Shown here in pieces: positions 21,227-33,370 of a stretch of 64,000 nt of DNA. Position numbers and translations under genes: made by a program. Positions within the stretch are counted from its first letter, which is position 1, and every line of letters begins with the position of its first letter. Location: assembly GCA_018806985.1 (NCBI GenBank), contig JADANN010000454.1:372001-436000 (forward strand), given 5' to 3'. The notes below the pieces were generated by a model. It had not been told where the DNA came from and did not search any database. It saw only the letters and a program-made list of their open reading frames with translations. Source of the DNA: Angiostrongylus vasorum. Its lineage: Eukaryota > Nematoda > Chromadorea > Rhabditida > Metastrongylidae.

Positions 21227-21312
21227 CCGGTTTGTTAACTGGAGCTCAAAGAAATTAAACATTAAAGTTCGGTGTACAACGGCAGTTAATTTCTCAGTGA
21301 TCATCCGATCTG
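21227..21312 (+). CDS. Possible internal exon of an unknown gene
   Basis: Strong acceptor CCTTTATTTTCAG, 28 open codons (RFVNWSSKKLNIKVRCTTAV and onward) and donor G|GTAACG. Incoming phase 2, outgoing phase 1. It does not join the preceding open exon at 20,876 in phase, so the two may belong to different transcripts or one may be false. Confidence 0.3.
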
Positions 21313-22140
21313 GTAACGAGCTCAGTACTTCATTTCGGAAGCCGAGAAGAGAGTAGATTTATTCTTAAAAAAAATCAGTCGCAACCGCCGCGTGAAAACT
21401 TGTGTTCAAAAAGCTAGGGCCTCAAGTCTCTAGACAATTCACAACCACTACCTTTGGTGACCGTCTAGGAACGCTTTGACACTACTATCTTGAGAAGAAC
21501 AACTTGGAAAAGGAATAAAACTTGCCTATCTAGCAGAGCACTGGTGAAATAGAAATCCTGTTTGATGCTCATAGTTCTTTATGGAGGATGATTCGAATGA
21601 AGTCAAGTAATATTGTTGTGGTCAACGTATCGCTAGCATCGGCCAGTTAAAGGATAGATAGCCTGCCAAAGTTCTATTTTCTCCAGTAAACACAACGTCT
21701 TTCTGTAAAAGTTTTTTGTGTTTCGTATCAGTCATTATAATTCGACATAGTCCATTATATGAGTTCCTTAATAATTAGTCATATTGATTTGGAAATGATA
21801 TATGTTTAGGTAGCCTTTGACAGCTTTTTTTTCATGTTGCGGTCGACGGATATGTTGTATTAGTCGTCAGCGATGTAAGAACTTTTCTTAACACGCAGGC
21901 GGTAGTGTTGAAATCGAATAAGTCTGAGCAAGAGCGACGTTTGTTATACAGTCTGGCACAGAGCAAATAATGGAGCAGATCGTTACAAGACTCTTTGTGG
22001 TTCGATAACACACAACCCTGTTGCCGTAGCCCGAGTTTTCATCCTGTAAAAGAACCTGACTGTGAAAGGCGCGTTAAATATCATTGCCAGTCAGTGCTCG
22101 ACTACGAAAACATATTTTTTTCAGTCGCCTATGATAGAAT
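21313..22140. other. No feature recognised
   Basis: Some weak splice-like sites, but no exon that could be defended. Confidence 0.3.
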
Positions 22141-22142
22141 CC

Positions 22143-22350
22143 TGTACACATGTGGCGTAATGGTTAGAATTGCAATATGTGCACAAAAGAACCTTGATTC
22201 AAACCTACGCCGTTGGCAAAAAAAGCCATCAATATCTCGGGTCGATAAATCAGTACCAGACTAATCCGGAGCTTTAACTACACTGAAGTGATACATCAGT
22301 AGACCACTGGATGTCACTATATATGCCAGATATCCATTAATTCACCTCTA
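22143..22350 (+). mobile_element. SINE-A copy, degenerate
   Basis: TGTGGCGTAATGGTTAGAAT and CTTGATTCAAACC form the tRNA-like head. The core is GTACCAGACTAATCCGGAGC. The tail fades after TTAATTCACCTCTAGGG. Confidence 0.55.
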
Positions 22351-23549
22351 GGGCTGCTGGAACGTTGAGCTCTTAATCTTTCATTTAATAAGCTAGTGTA
22401 AATATAATAGAGAATAAAAAGATCTCCCATATAAAACTTGGTCAAGAGCTGCAATAGGGAAGCACTCGACCGTGTAAGGTACTACTACCTGCTCTCACTA
22501 ATGTACGTTTTCTTTAAGCCTTTTTTTCGGTCATGATCACATTTATCTATTGAGACCAGTTCAATTCAAGCTTAATGGTAGTAAAGAAATCAATGAGAGT
22601 AAGCAATTTAATTCTAGACTTCACGAGCAATCGTTTTTGCACTGGCGAAAACAGGTTGTAATGGAATCCTCCGTAGAAACAATTCATCTTTCTGCTACGA
22701 TATTAAAAAGCTCTCATTTACTACCTGAAACCTCATTTAAGCTCTTAACCACTGATTTATCTGTGAAGCCTACTGGATGAACCACTTTTCGTACATTTGT
22801 CATCGTTTACAACTTGAAATATATTGTACCTCGGAATATATTGGACATAGAGACTACTCTGTGCCTTGTAGAGCACAGTCCATATTTTTGCAACAGCCTC
22901 TTGTATAGATTAAGCACCTTTTTCTCAACGTTTATTATGTAAGCATTTGCAATGCAAATTACGTGACCCAAGGCTCGAGTCCTTGCCACACATTGTTACC
23001 TCTCCATAACCACTGCGAACTCCGTCGGGTACGGCAATAACGGGATGACGGCTCTATTCTGCGGCCTTCCCGCCCCGTCTAAGCATGGGTAGCGTCACGC
23101 CATTCGATTTCGTACCGTTTACATCATGATGCATTTTGTTCGATTAGCATCCTTGCACTGATCATATCTGTCCTGCTGTTTTAATATGTGTAGAAGATCC
23201 CAAAATTGTTTACTCTACCTGCACGTATCAACGTTTTAGGTTGACCCCCATTTTACTGTCATGCGCCTTTTAATATATTAACCCCATTGTGCGTTCGCTA
23301 TAAGTTAATGTTTTCACAAGCTTACATGAAGTCTTTAGTGCGTTGACTTCATGGCAATGTTCTCACTATCTTACAAGTACAACATCTTACATTTGTACCT
23401 CTGATGTGCTAAATTTCGTCATCTTGAGGGGTAAGCGTCATTATAATCCTACATGCGCCTTCGAATATGTTAATCTCACATATGTCTTCAAAAATGTCAA
23501 CTTCTCAGACCATTGCTTATTTTACACTACACTTGCAAAATCGTGTTAC
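22351..23549. other. Mostly unique DNA, no firm gene
   Basis: A plus-strand open frame at 22,550-22,780 and a short exon-like stretch ending at a GTAAGC donor near 23,430 were seen, but neither has full splice support. Confidence 0.25.
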
Positions 23550-23820
23550 GGCGCGTGTAGCGCAGTGGTCGGATGCTCACTGCAACACACATAGGATCGA
23601 CACCCGCACCCCAGCGTCCCCAAGCCTTCCATGCCTCCGTGGTCGACAAAATTGGTACCGAACTTGTGGGACAATAGCAGCACTGGTGCGATAAACTGGT
23701 AGCTCACCGCGAGTCGTTGTGAAGACCAGATATGCATTCATTCACATCTAACGAGATTAATGAAGTGGAATGCACGGAGCAACCGTCAGGGGATTTGTCA
23801 GCGCCGGGAGCTTTATCCTT
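23550..23820 (+). mobile_element. SINE-A copy
   Basis: GGCGCGTGTAGCGCAGTGGT head. The core TTGGTACCGAACTTGTGGGA has a small deletion. The tail GGGAGCTTTATCC is intact. Confidence 0.8.
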
Positions 23821-24045
23821 CATCCTTTTAACGAAAACTGACTCGAAAACCTATGTACTACTGCGCAGCCAACACATTAGATTTAAACAAAAAAGATTTT
23901 GATATCATTAGAATTCATAGGTTTTGGTAGCTATACGCAAGTTTGTTTACTTTGTCGTTGTCAGAGTGATGTTAAACTTCCATGAAACTAAAGTGCAATG
24001 TTCTTTTACTAGTTATTATTAACTTTATTATTTCATTTTTTTACA

Positions 24046-24330
24046 TGGTCCGTCATCAAATCTGCTGTGCGAATTCCAACACTTCTTGCATTCGATTCGT
24101 TTTTCTCGCTTTCATCTTTACCAACGGTCTTCGAACATTTCGCGTTTTTTTCCTGCTGCTTGAGGATTTCCTCTTTACTATTGCCATAAAGTGCTGGTTG
24201 AGTCGATCCTCCTTGCAGTGTTGGAGAAGCAGTGCTAACGCTTTCCCATGTGGATTAGAGATTAACGTTGGTGAAGGGGTCGAACCAATGCCTTGCTTGC
24301 TGATAGACAGCACCCCCAACAACTCCGTAT
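24046..24330 (-). mobile_element. SINE-C copy
   Basis: ATCTGCTGTGCGAATTCCAA and GCTGGTTGAGTCGATCC mark the reversed SINE-C tail. GGGGTCGAACCAATGCC is the reversed B-box region. Confidence 0.65.
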
Positions 24331-25030
24331 TCCTCCCTTCCTGCTTTTTCCTAGGCTATTCAAAACAGAAATATTTCGCTGATTTACGTTCTTCTCATGT
24401 TAACGTTTTTTATTACGCTTAAAATCCTTTGCTGTATTTCTCACTTAGTTGTGTAAAGTCATGATTTCTTCGTGATACAAATTCTAGCATGAGTTATCAC
24501 ATTTTCTTCAAGTCCAACGTTTTCTACTGACATGAACAAGCTGGTAAACTGAATAAAGTTGAAATTGATACTTATTTTACAAATAAGGGATTTGATTTGC
24601 TTCTTACGAGTCCAGTAGATCGATATAAGGCAACAATAAACCCAAACTTTCTGGTCTGTTTTTCGGACTCCCACTCATTTCTCACCGAGTTAAGAAAGTT
24701 CTTTTGTCTTTTATAACGGAACTGAATTTTTTAGAGCGTACTATGAATCTTTGACAGAAATTTCACTGATATCGCAGATTTTCTTTCAAATTGTTAGAGA
24801 GTGATTTCGGAGCATCTCTCAACATCGATCTACGCTTTGAGGAGTAGGAAAGACGTATTTGTACACAGTGCCTTATTTATCAATAGAAAGCACTTTACAA
24901 CTTTTGCAATTTATAAGGATACACCTTTAGTCCAAAGACTTTGGATGGAGATTGTCTTACTTTAAATTCGTTAGATACGAATCCAGTTACTATTCGCTTG
25001 TATGATTACAGTACCCGTGAGGAAAAAATA
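24331..25030. other. No feature recognised
   Basis: AT-rich. Minus-strand open frames are short and lack splice support. Confidence 0.3.
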
Positions 25031-25032
25031 AA

Positions 25033-25276
25033 GGATAAAGAATAAAATGCGCTATGCATTCGACTTCATCAACATCGTTGAAGGTGGTTCAATCCATATT
25101 TGGGCTATAGAATTACCGTGATGGCCCAGTGATGTATTTAGTCAGTACTGCTGCTATCCTCCGAAATAAGTCTGGTACGAGTTTGCTGTTTTCGGAGGGA
25201 TGAAAGGCTTGGTGAACCTGGGACGCGAGATCGAACCCACGTGTAGTGCAGGGCACCTCTAACTACTGCGCTACAG
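25033..25276 (-). mobile_element. SINE-A copy
   Basis: Reversed tail GGATAAAGAATAAAATGCG, core complement TCTGGTACGAGTTTGCTG, and head complement AACTACTGCGCTACAGG. Confidence 0.75.
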
Positions 25277-25320
25277 GCTAAGGCTTTAAGATTATACACC
25301 TTCAGATCTTCTTCATTTCA

Positions 25321-25351
25321 ATGAAGAGGAATCCAAAGTGCTCTTTTGAAC
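25321..25351 (+). CDS. Possible first exon (MKRNPKCSFE...) of an unknown gene
   Basis: The ATG opens 10 codons and one extra base before a consensus donor C|GTGAGT. TACACCTTCAG, 16 bp upstream, could serve as a spliced-leader acceptor. The exon starts only about 45 bp after a SINE-A. A phase-compatible continuation might begin at the acceptor TTTACCAACCAG near 27,002, but that was not secure. Confidence 0.3.
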
Positions 25352-26490
25352 GTGAGTACTCGTTTCCATCGCTTCTGCGACATGATGTTCTCTGGTTTTT
25401 ACTCGATGTTGTTCACTGGACAATTTATTCCTGTTTCTTCTCGTCGTATCCCTTATCTCTTCACTCGTAATACTCCTATATCTCTAGTTTTTCTTTTTCT
25501 TCTTTGTCACTCGCTGGAGCGAATGACCATTTGATTAGCACCTATTTGAGACCTCTTACTAATCCAACTCACTTGATGAATAAATTCATTTATGAATCAC
25601 ATCGCTCCGAAATGAAACGACATTGAAAACCGGTTTTAATAACTTGAAGTAAGTTGTGCTTTGTTGATGCTACCTCGGACAAAATTTCGTTGATTACAAT
25701 GACCTTGCAAGGTTTTCTAAAGCAATAAAAAATTTGCGCGCGATACCGTCAGCGCAGCAGGGATAATGTGAAAATGTGTACTGAAATTTATGAACGGGCG
25801 GAACTCTTGAAACGATGAGTGGGTACAGTGTCTGAAAATCTTGTAAATTGATGTCATTTGTACTTTTATTCACTAAATCTATTTGCAAGTAAGCAGCTAC
25901 CATATTCCTAAACGGTGATCGCTTCGCAGTCTGTGATTATTTGAGCTTTGCTCTTCAATTGCCCTGGGCAAAAGTGTCGATGAAGTTCGCCACACTCATC
26001 ACAGCCCTTACTCTTTTCTTTCTCCTACGATCTCGTTGTTGTATTTGAGTGCTTTATCGATTTTTCTTCATTTGCTGTAAATAAATACTGATGTTAGGTG
26101 GATACAATAAGTTAGTTAGTATAAGATAGTATCCAAAATATTTATGTAAAAGAAAAAAAGAGAAGGAGTGACAAATTCGGAAACCGGAGAGAGAGGAAGA
26201 GAGAGATGAGCAAAAACTAGTTCATGGAAGCAGCTGTAGCTTTAGAACACTACACTAGAAAGGAAAGCAGAGTATAAAAAAAGAGAAAGCAGTGAATAGG
26301 AAATTTCTGATCCAAAATTTGACAAGTGTTCTTGCAATTTCTATGAGCTATTGGGTTTTTATCAAGATATGTAATCTATGGCATGATAACGATCATCAGT
26401 GATCAATAACGAAATCTAGTGGCACCATAGAGAAGACGAAAGAATTATGGACGGAAAAAAAATAGGGCAAACAATGCAATAACGGTTTTA
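25352..26490. other. No firm feature; purine-rich tract
   Basis: A G/A-rich segment lies at 26,150-26,290. A minus-strand acceptor CTTTCCTTTCTAG followed by ten codons and a stop near 26,235-26,270 could end the minus-strand gene suggested at 26.5 kb. Confidence 0.25.
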
Positions 26491-26491
26491 C

Positions 26492-26597
26492 CTCCCTAAA
26501 GTAATGTTCAATTGGTTGATGGTGTGCAAAAAAAGTTTCCAAGTTAATCGATACTTTTCCGAGCATTATATACGGTAATTCTTTCGGAAAGGTTTTC
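26492..26597 (-). CDS. Possible internal exon on the minus strand
   Basis: 35 open codons (KTFPKELPYIMLGKVSINLE ... HYFRE) lie between an AG following GTTATCTTCCATTG and a donor GAG|GTAAAA. Incoming phase 2, outgoing phase 0. The family is unknown. Confidence 0.27.
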
Positions 26598-26669
26598 CTC
26601 AATGGAAGATAACATGAATCAGATTAGATAGACAAGATGTGTGACGTAGAATATATGTATATACATATG

Positions 26670-26696
26670 CATATATATATATATATATATATATAT
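26670..26696. repeat. (AT)n microsatellite
   Basis: About 13 AT units inside a wider ATG/TAT-rich stretch. Confidence 0.9.
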
Positions 26697-27239
26697 GTGT
26701 ATAGATTTAGACATATAGACAAGATATCGTATAGAAGTCATATTTGGCCCACACTTATTGAATCTCTTTCCACGATCAGAAAAAGTACCACCACTGCGTT
26801 CTTTTTTAACCATAGATCTCATTTCTGAAGAAAGCTGTCAATAAAATGAAAACTGAAGAAGTTGCCTAGTTTTCTTTTCCAAGAAAATCCACATGAAATC
26901 AAAGTCGTGAGGAAGCATTAACGTCATAGGAAATTTCTAAGTTTGAGTGTCAATGTACTACTGTACTTAAAGATGCGGCTAGTTTTTTTTCTTTACCAAC
27001 CAGCAGCATTAATATCACTAATGAGGATTCTATTGTGCTCAGTTAATCAATACATTAGTTCGTCTGCGAAAGTTTTACATCATGGCCCTTCGATGAAGTA
27101 AAAAGGGGAACAAAAAGGGAAGGGGAAAAAAAATGTTGCTACTTTATATCACTTACTTTGGAGCGATTTCGTTTAACTCATTGGGAACTACAATGTGCGT
27201 TTCGGCCACGTCGTCACCTGGTGATCGTTTTAGTGAATT

Positions 27240-27290
27240 TTACACAATGGTGCTGAGGTTTTTGCAAAACTCCGGGCCGCAGCAAATAAA
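27240..27290 (-). mobile_element. SINE-D fragment
   Basis: AATGGTGCTGAGGTTTTTGC and AAACTCCGGGCCGCAG match the tail side of other reversed SINE-D copies. Confidence 0.45.
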
Positions 27291-27389
27291 TGGTTAAAAT
27301 TAGTGAATTTATTTTAGTAGTTCCACGTTGATCACGTGATTCCTCAATGTTATTCTTTAAAACAAATCGCTTAAGCTTTTCCCTTCATT

Positions 27390-27600
27390 TTGAATCAGTT
27401 GTGGTCGACTAGTGGTGATGGTTCGGACCACTCCCGATCCCACACTGCGACGTTGCCGGGGGGTGGCCCAGCGACGACGAGGGTGGCCTGGCGGCGTAAT
27501 GGGCGGGCCGACTGCGTGCGGCCGCCTCCTGGGTGGGATTTTTGCGGTGTCGCGGCGGTTGAAGCGCTGTGATTACGAGGGGCGACGTCAGCTAGCAGTG
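27390..27600. other. GC-rich island with a strong 3' splice site
   Basis: About 200 bp rich in G and C in otherwise AT-rich DNA. The acceptor TTCATTTTGAATCAG ends at 27,389. At least two plus-strand frames and one minus-strand frame are open across it because stops are rare at this composition, so the coding frame cannot be chosen. It could be an exon, a promoter-proximal island or transferred DNA. Confidence 0.4.
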
Positions 27601-28998
27601 CCTTGTATCACCTTGTATATTTCGTTGCCATTTTTTTTCAGTTCGCATCATTTTATAGCATTTTTTGAATGATTGCTAAGATAAGAAAAAAAACGTGCGG
27701 GTATTCATATAATTGTCAAGCAATAAAAAAAAGACGATGGACATCTCATTGAACGATCGAATAGAGAACAAAGGTAGCGCCTAAGTGTGAAAGTTTTTAT
27801 ATATCTACCGATGACTTTGTGGTCTTATTAATACCTGTTTCAAATGATATCGTATCGATTGGCGGAGAGAGATTGTGCGATGTTTTCCATTTGAGCTATA
27901 GATCCTTTTCACTTCATCAACTTTGAAATGTTCACGATCTTTTTTCTTTTGGTCCTTTTTTCTCTTCTTAGTTTCACAATTCTCCGCACGATCTTATGCC
28001 CATAGGACCATTTAAAATAGTCAGCATCGTATCTTTTCGTTTATCAGCAACTACATCAAACTTTTTGGATTTCGAGAAACAATCAGTTCGAATTCAAACT
28101 TAGACTGATCAGCTTCGAATCGAACGACTTTTTTTGATGATGTTTTAGAGAGGTGTTCGATTCCTTACGATCGCGATATCTAAAGAAAATACTAAAAAAT
28201 ACGATTCGAGAATGTTTCCCAATTTTATTCAATTCAACTACAACAGTGAAATGTCGTTCGGGTTAGTAATATGAGAACGAAATTCTCGGTTAGGACGCTT
28301 TCTCTTTTTTTGGCTGAGGATGACATTTGTTATGCGTAGGTGGACTTTTTTTTTCAGGTTTCACTGTTCTGCTGTCACCATGATTCCTACTGAAATCGGA
28401 CTCCTACAGATCTCATAAGTCTAAGAAATAGACAGGAATGCTCTTCATTGATTGTTCTCTTTTCTTCATTTAACATATTTTCCATAGCTGTCGTTGTTTT
28501 CTGAAGAAAAGATGAGCTGCCTGATAAGATAAGAATGATAAGGATGATGTTATTTTCATTGAAACGTAGCGATCGTTGCTAACGTGTACACGAGAGCACT
28601 TTCAGCAGCTCGGCTCATTCTATTTTATAATTTGTAACTAATCAGTGATTACCACAAGAATTTCTGAAAAATCTATTGAAAAACGTGTAATTCGCTTGAA
28701 GCTGAAATAGTTTTGGAACAGTATGTTGTTCTCTAAAAGGTAATTTTTGGTGTTCCTTTTGTAATCTGATCTTTCAAAATAGCTTAAGCTTTTGAACGTC
28801 AGTGATGAGCATGCTGGATGGCTAAATGAGAGAAGTTTATTCCGCAATGTCGGAAATATTGAATCCATCCACTTATTGTCAGCGTTATATTCTTGGAATT
28901 TCTTCTACAAACTTTTGTCCATATCCTTCATGTATTTTTTGTACTTTACATTTTTTTTCGCGAGCCGACATCGCATGGTGTACGAGTCTTAGTAATTC
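27601..28998. other. No feature recognised
   Basis: Only short open frames. A plus-strand ATG at 28,838 opens about 60 codons of low-complexity, Cys/Phe-rich peptide without splice or family support. Confidence 0.3.
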
Positions 28999-28999
28999 T

Positions 29000-29328
29000 T
29001 GCATTTGATTTACTCAAATCCGCCTTCGACGAAGGCCTTCGAATTGGCGTGTAAGTTCGTCTGCTGCTTGAGGAATTGCTTTTGTTCATGGTTGTTGGTG
29101 AATGCTGGTCGAATTGGCCCAGTCTGGAATCCTGGGAAAGCCGTGATCCGGTGTTACGAGGTCTTCATCAAGGATGTAGTGACCATTCTTTTTGGGTCAA
29201 AAGAAGCCCTTCCTAACCAATACTGGCAGCAGTTTCCCGGCTCCGCAGACATGGGAGAGTTGGTTGAAAGTGGAGTCGATCCAGAGCCTTGTTTGTTCAC
29301 GCACTGAACGGCATTACCCGAGCCACTA
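29000..29328 (-). mobile_element. SINE-C-type copy, diverged
   Basis: The reversed order tail, core (CTGGCAGCAGTTTCCCGGC) and head (GAGTCGATCCAGAGCC, then AACGGCATTACCCGAGCCAC) is kept. The head sequence differs from the other SINE-C copies. Confidence 0.5.
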
Positions 29329-29354
29329 TATAATATACGTATACGTACAAACGC

Positions 29355-29359
<5 letters not shown>

Positions 29360-29402
<43 letters not shown>
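29360..29402. repeat. (AT)n microsatellite
   Basis: About 20 AT units next to the head side of the SINE-C-type copy. Confidence 0.95.
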
Positions 29403-29406
<4 letters not shown>

Positions 29407-29429
29407 GCATGTATATACATTGTACTACT

Positions 29430-29998
29430 ATATACTACTTTCTACTGTCACTAGTACTCTTCATTCACCAGGCTTTATAGGAAAGGCAGAGAAAAATCTT
29501 TTTAAAAGTGGTGATACCTGTTGAGAGTTTTCAGGTAAAATAACACTGAGATTATGCATTGTTTCTAGAATTGCAAAATACAAGCTGAGAGTTCAAATTG
29601 GAATACGCTAAGTAATTTTATATGAAAAAATAAGACTAACATGATCCTTTTACTAAATTGTAGACAACATTTGCAAGCAAAGGGAAATATTAGTCAAAAC
29701 AGCCATGGTGTAGAACGCTTGAGACGATTTTCTATGTTTCATCTTCTTCCTAAAGAACGTTCATAAATGCTTGATGACGTCGCATGATGCGTGTTTTGCA
29801 TTTTAAGCAGTATTGATGGGTATTTCACACGGTTAATCATAGGGAAGTCAAAAAAGGGTTGGAGGACGTCGGTATGTCATCTTAACTTATTCTTAATTTG
29901 CAACGGCAACGAGCACTATTTACAGCAGCGTATAATGTGTGGTTTCACAATAGTAATATAATCATTTTAAGAACCATAGAAGATAAAAGGTAAAGTGT
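29430..29998. other. No feature recognised
   Basis: AT-rich intergenic DNA without a supported exon or repeat. Confidence 0.3.
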
Positions 29999-29999
29999 T

Positions 30000-30272
30000 C
30001 GGAGTTAATCAATCCCACGAGGGATACGCCGAGAAATTCAACTTCATTAGGCATCGTTGAGCTGAACGAATGTATGTTTGGCGTATGAAATGATATGCGG
30101 GAGCCCACCAATGCATCAACTCAGTGTTTTTCTCCTTCCAAACAAATCCACCATGATTTACGGAACCCCTAAAAAATAGAGGCTTTGATAGCTTGAGCAA
30201 GGGAACGAACCAATGACCACTCATGTATTTCAAGGTTACTCCAGTCACGTTGCTACTCTCGTGCTTAAAAGA
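30000..30272 (-). mobile_element. SINE-A copy, old
   Basis: GTTAATCAATCCCACGAGGG, CATTAGGCATCGTTGAG and a reversed B-box-like GGGAACGAACCAATG remain. The core is strongly diverged. Confidence 0.5.
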
Positions 30273-30358
30273 CCGCAAGTGACAAGTATGTTTGAATCTA
30301 TAGAGCTATCCATACTGCGTTAACAGATTTGCAAATAAGATAGGGATATGCTTTCTGT

Positions 30359-30640
30359 AGGGCGCGGGTGGCGCAGTGGTCGTGGGCGCCGTGTGACACA
30401 CAAACATGAGATCGATCCCAGGTCCCGTGACTCACCAAGCCTTCCATCCCTCCGGGGTCGGCAAATTGATACCAAACTTGTCTGGGGGGATAGCAGCACT
30501 CGCTCGATACATCGGTAGGCCACCGTGAGTCTTTGTAAAGGCCAGATATGCATTCAATCACCTCCAACGATGCTTAATGAAGCCGAATGCATGGCGTATC
30601 CTTCGGGGATTGATCAATGCCAAGAGCTTCGTTCTTTTTT
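30359..30640 (+). mobile_element. SINE-A copy with perfect target-site duplication
   Basis: Flanked by a 12-bp direct repeat TATGCTTTCTGT at 30,347-30,358 and 30,646-30,657. The insertion has head GGCGCGGGTGGCGCAGTGG, core GATACCAAACTTGTCTGGG, tail AAGAGCTTCGTTC and a T-rich run. The duplication supports target-primed retrotransposition. Confidence 0.9.
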
Positions 30641-30659
30641 TTATTTATGCTTTCTGTCA

Positions 30660-31137
30660 CAAACATGTTCATTTTCTCCTCTTAGTTCCTCGTCAATTAT
30701 TTTTTTATTACAAATAACTGACGTTTCATAGCCACAGAATTTTTCGCGAACAGGAAGAGATAGGTTTAACAGAATTTGGAGGCAGAAAATGCATGCCTTA
30801 GCATCCTTTACACTGGTCGCTTTTCCGCCTATGACGTCATGTGGTGGTATTGACAATGAGAAGGGAGCTCTCTAATCAAAATGTGTGATGATATTGGTTA
30901 GAATAGGATAAAAAACCATCGTCGTCAAGATTTTTTTTGCTTTATATCATCTTCAGTGGAAGAACAGTCCCTTCAGAACCCCTGCTATAGTTCCTTTGAG
31001 TGTACCGGTTACATTGCACGTGGTCGTTTACAAACAAAAAGAAAGCAGAAAGGCAGTCATGCGTCAGCGGATTTTCTGTCCTGGTTTCAGTTTTGCTGAC
31101 GAAATACGGGATTTCTACCACTATGTACTATGATATC
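30660..31137. other. No gene recognised
   Basis: Unique-looking. A GAAACGTCAG on the minus strand near 30,720 lacks the hammerhead CTGANGA half. Confidence 0.3.
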
Positions 31138-31500
31138 GGGGGGCGGATAGCACAGTAATAGTGATGCCTGTCATCACGAGCACGGTGCTGGTTCGATCCC
31201 ACCCCAGGCTCACCAAACCTCTCATCAATCTGGGGTCTGGAAATTGGTACCGGGCTCATTCGTAGAAAAAAATCACTCTGCAATCCAATGGAAGACGCTA
31301 CAGCCCAGCTATCTTAGGACTCCAAGGAGATTTGCTCGACCAGCATTCTACGACATTCAAGATGAAATGGAAATCCTCAAGCAGTAAGCGAAGCTACACG
31401 TTAAAGTTGGAAGACCTTCGTGGATGATGGATGCGAGGAAACGAATAGAATGTAAGAAGTGCAGGGATCCGTACAGTAGGCGTGAAGACGGGTTGTATAA
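31138..31500 (+). mobile_element. SINE-C copy
   Basis: Head GGGGCGGATAGCACAGTAAT, B box GCTGGTTCGATCC, core AATTGGTACCGGGCTCATTC, tail GGACTCCAAGGAGATTTGC to CGAGGAAACGAATAGAATG. Confidence 0.7.
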
Positions 31501-31544
31501 AATAAAAATTTTTAAAAAAATCTGCTATGAAATACTGACTTAAT

Positions 31545-31715
31545 TTCATGGGTCGCTCGTCTTCACATGACGCCCTCTGATTTGGCGTCGTCGTCTTGAA
31601 ATTGTCGTCTATGGAGAGGTCTATGTTCATATGTGGGTTCGGTTGTAGCTTGAAGATATGTCGTCTTTCTTTCCAAATGATATTTCGAATGTCGAATGCG
31701 AGCATGGTTTTCCTA
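31545..31715 (-). mobile_element. SINE-C tail fragment, inverted
   Basis: TATGTGGGTTCGGTTGTAGC and ATTTCGAATGTCGAATGCGA are the reversed SINE-C tail. It lies tail-to-tail with the preceding copy. Confidence 0.55.
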
Positions 31716-33290
31716 CATTACCGTGATAGCAATGCTAGAGCGCTTCTGTCTTCACTACAGAAACTATCTGCTCCTATGGAACAGAAGGTGGTTGTCTCTT
31801 TGAGATTATGGTTCTTCCGAACAGCAGCACAATCAAGATTGCAGCACAAAATTGTCTGGAATTTTTTTTCTCGGTTAAACATTAAGCGCCTCGCTGTAGA
31901 GGAAGACAACATTACAGCTGACATCCACGAGGTTGGGAGCAATGAACGAAATGCTGTCCTCAAAAACACAGTAAAATCACACCATCAAAAAAATGTAACT
32001 CCAGACCAGCGGAGAATTTCGGACCAGGTTCTTGACCAGGAATCCTGCTCAAGAAGGTGGCCTTTAGTCTCAACGACTCTCAATCTCAGTATGGTAGTTG
32101 AATTTTCGAAGCAGTTTCTTCACGAAGACTATCTTATCGCTCACACCAAGAGTTGAACGAAAACCCAAGCAATTGAGTAAATAATTGTTTACGAGTTGTA
32201 CAGACTGCTGGGAGTATTACTTTTTCCTTTTCCTAATCTTTATCGATAAGAAGAAATCCTTTGACAGCGGCTTAACAAAAACCGTCTTGTTAATGCGTAT
32301 CGACTAAAGAGTGCAGTCGCTGTAGATAAGAACGTGAGTCTGAATGTTTTCTGAAGTATAACCGGTGCACGCAACATCGACTCGGGACTACCCAATTCGG
32401 ACCATTGAGCGGGCCATCTTCAAAACCCTGGGGAATGTACGCATAGCAGGCAGCTGTACTCGTTGTTGAAAACGATTTATAAACCACGAAATTATACTCA
32501 CGGAAACGTCAACATGCATGAAATAGACCATCGCCATAGAACGACATGAAGAAGGGAAATGGTTTCGTTATAATGAATCAATTAAGCGTTCAGTTAAGCA
32601 GTTAGATCTACATCTACCTTCTCTTTTTTTCTCGATTTTTCTCTATCAACCGCCGACGTATTCTAACTCTACAATAATTAGTGTGCAATTGATTATACTT
32701 TACATCAATAATAGTATTCTACAATCATCCAATAATCTTACATACAATCCTGACTATTGATTTTCTATCTAGGTTTTGGCGAGCGATTTTTTACTAAAGC
32801 TACACTTAAAGTGGTTTTTAATGGACTTTTACTTCCATAGCGCAGTGGTTTTAATGAAGTCAGATCATTTTCATTTAATAAACATATCATATGTGACTAA
32901 GGTCATTTTTTTCACCAATAGACAGTTTCTTTATGAAAACTATAAAAAGCGCTATTATCTAAAAATTTGGTGGGATTAACCAATATTAGTTTTTTCTTAA
33001 TAGAGTGTGTAGTGTCTTATTACACCTTTACTCACTTCAGCTGTAGCCAACGTTTGTTAATCTACAAGTGCTTTAAGTGCTTACAAAATAAAGTGGGCCA
33101 GTTAAGTTCTACGCCGTGTGCCACTTTACGCCCCTGAGCTTCTGTTTATCTGTTCTCACTACTAAGTTGGAGCTCTTAACAACCTTTTACGTTCATGCTG
33201 CTCATTGACTAACTGCCCAATTGTGCAAAGACGGTTCAGCAACAAAACTGTTATGCCTTAGAGAGTTGATGTCGCAACAAAGTCACCAAA
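31716..33290. other. No firm feature
   Basis: A plus-strand frame remains open from about 31,611 to 32,156, but its start is within the SINE fragment and it shows no domain. Confidence 0.3.
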
Positions 33291-33299
33291 AGTCGAAAC

Positions 33300-33370
33300 A
33301 AGTTCGACATTTCCATCTCAGGAACTCAGCCAAGACCTGGATTATGGTGGGTTCGCCGCTGCCCTTCTGT
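33300..33370 (+). repeat. Repeat B remnant
   Basis: AAGTTCGACATTTCCATCTC and GAACTCAGCCAAGACCTGG resemble the middle of Repeat B. Both ends are lost. Confidence 0.35.

Noticed and set aside
30715..30765. GAAACGTCAG on the minus strand as another hammerhead
   Set aside because: The CTGANGA half is missing and no stem II can be drawn.
31611..32156. Longest uninterrupted plus-strand frame (about 180 codons)
   Set aside because: It begins inside an inverted SINE-C fragment, shows no domain or splice support, and the opposite strand is also largely open.
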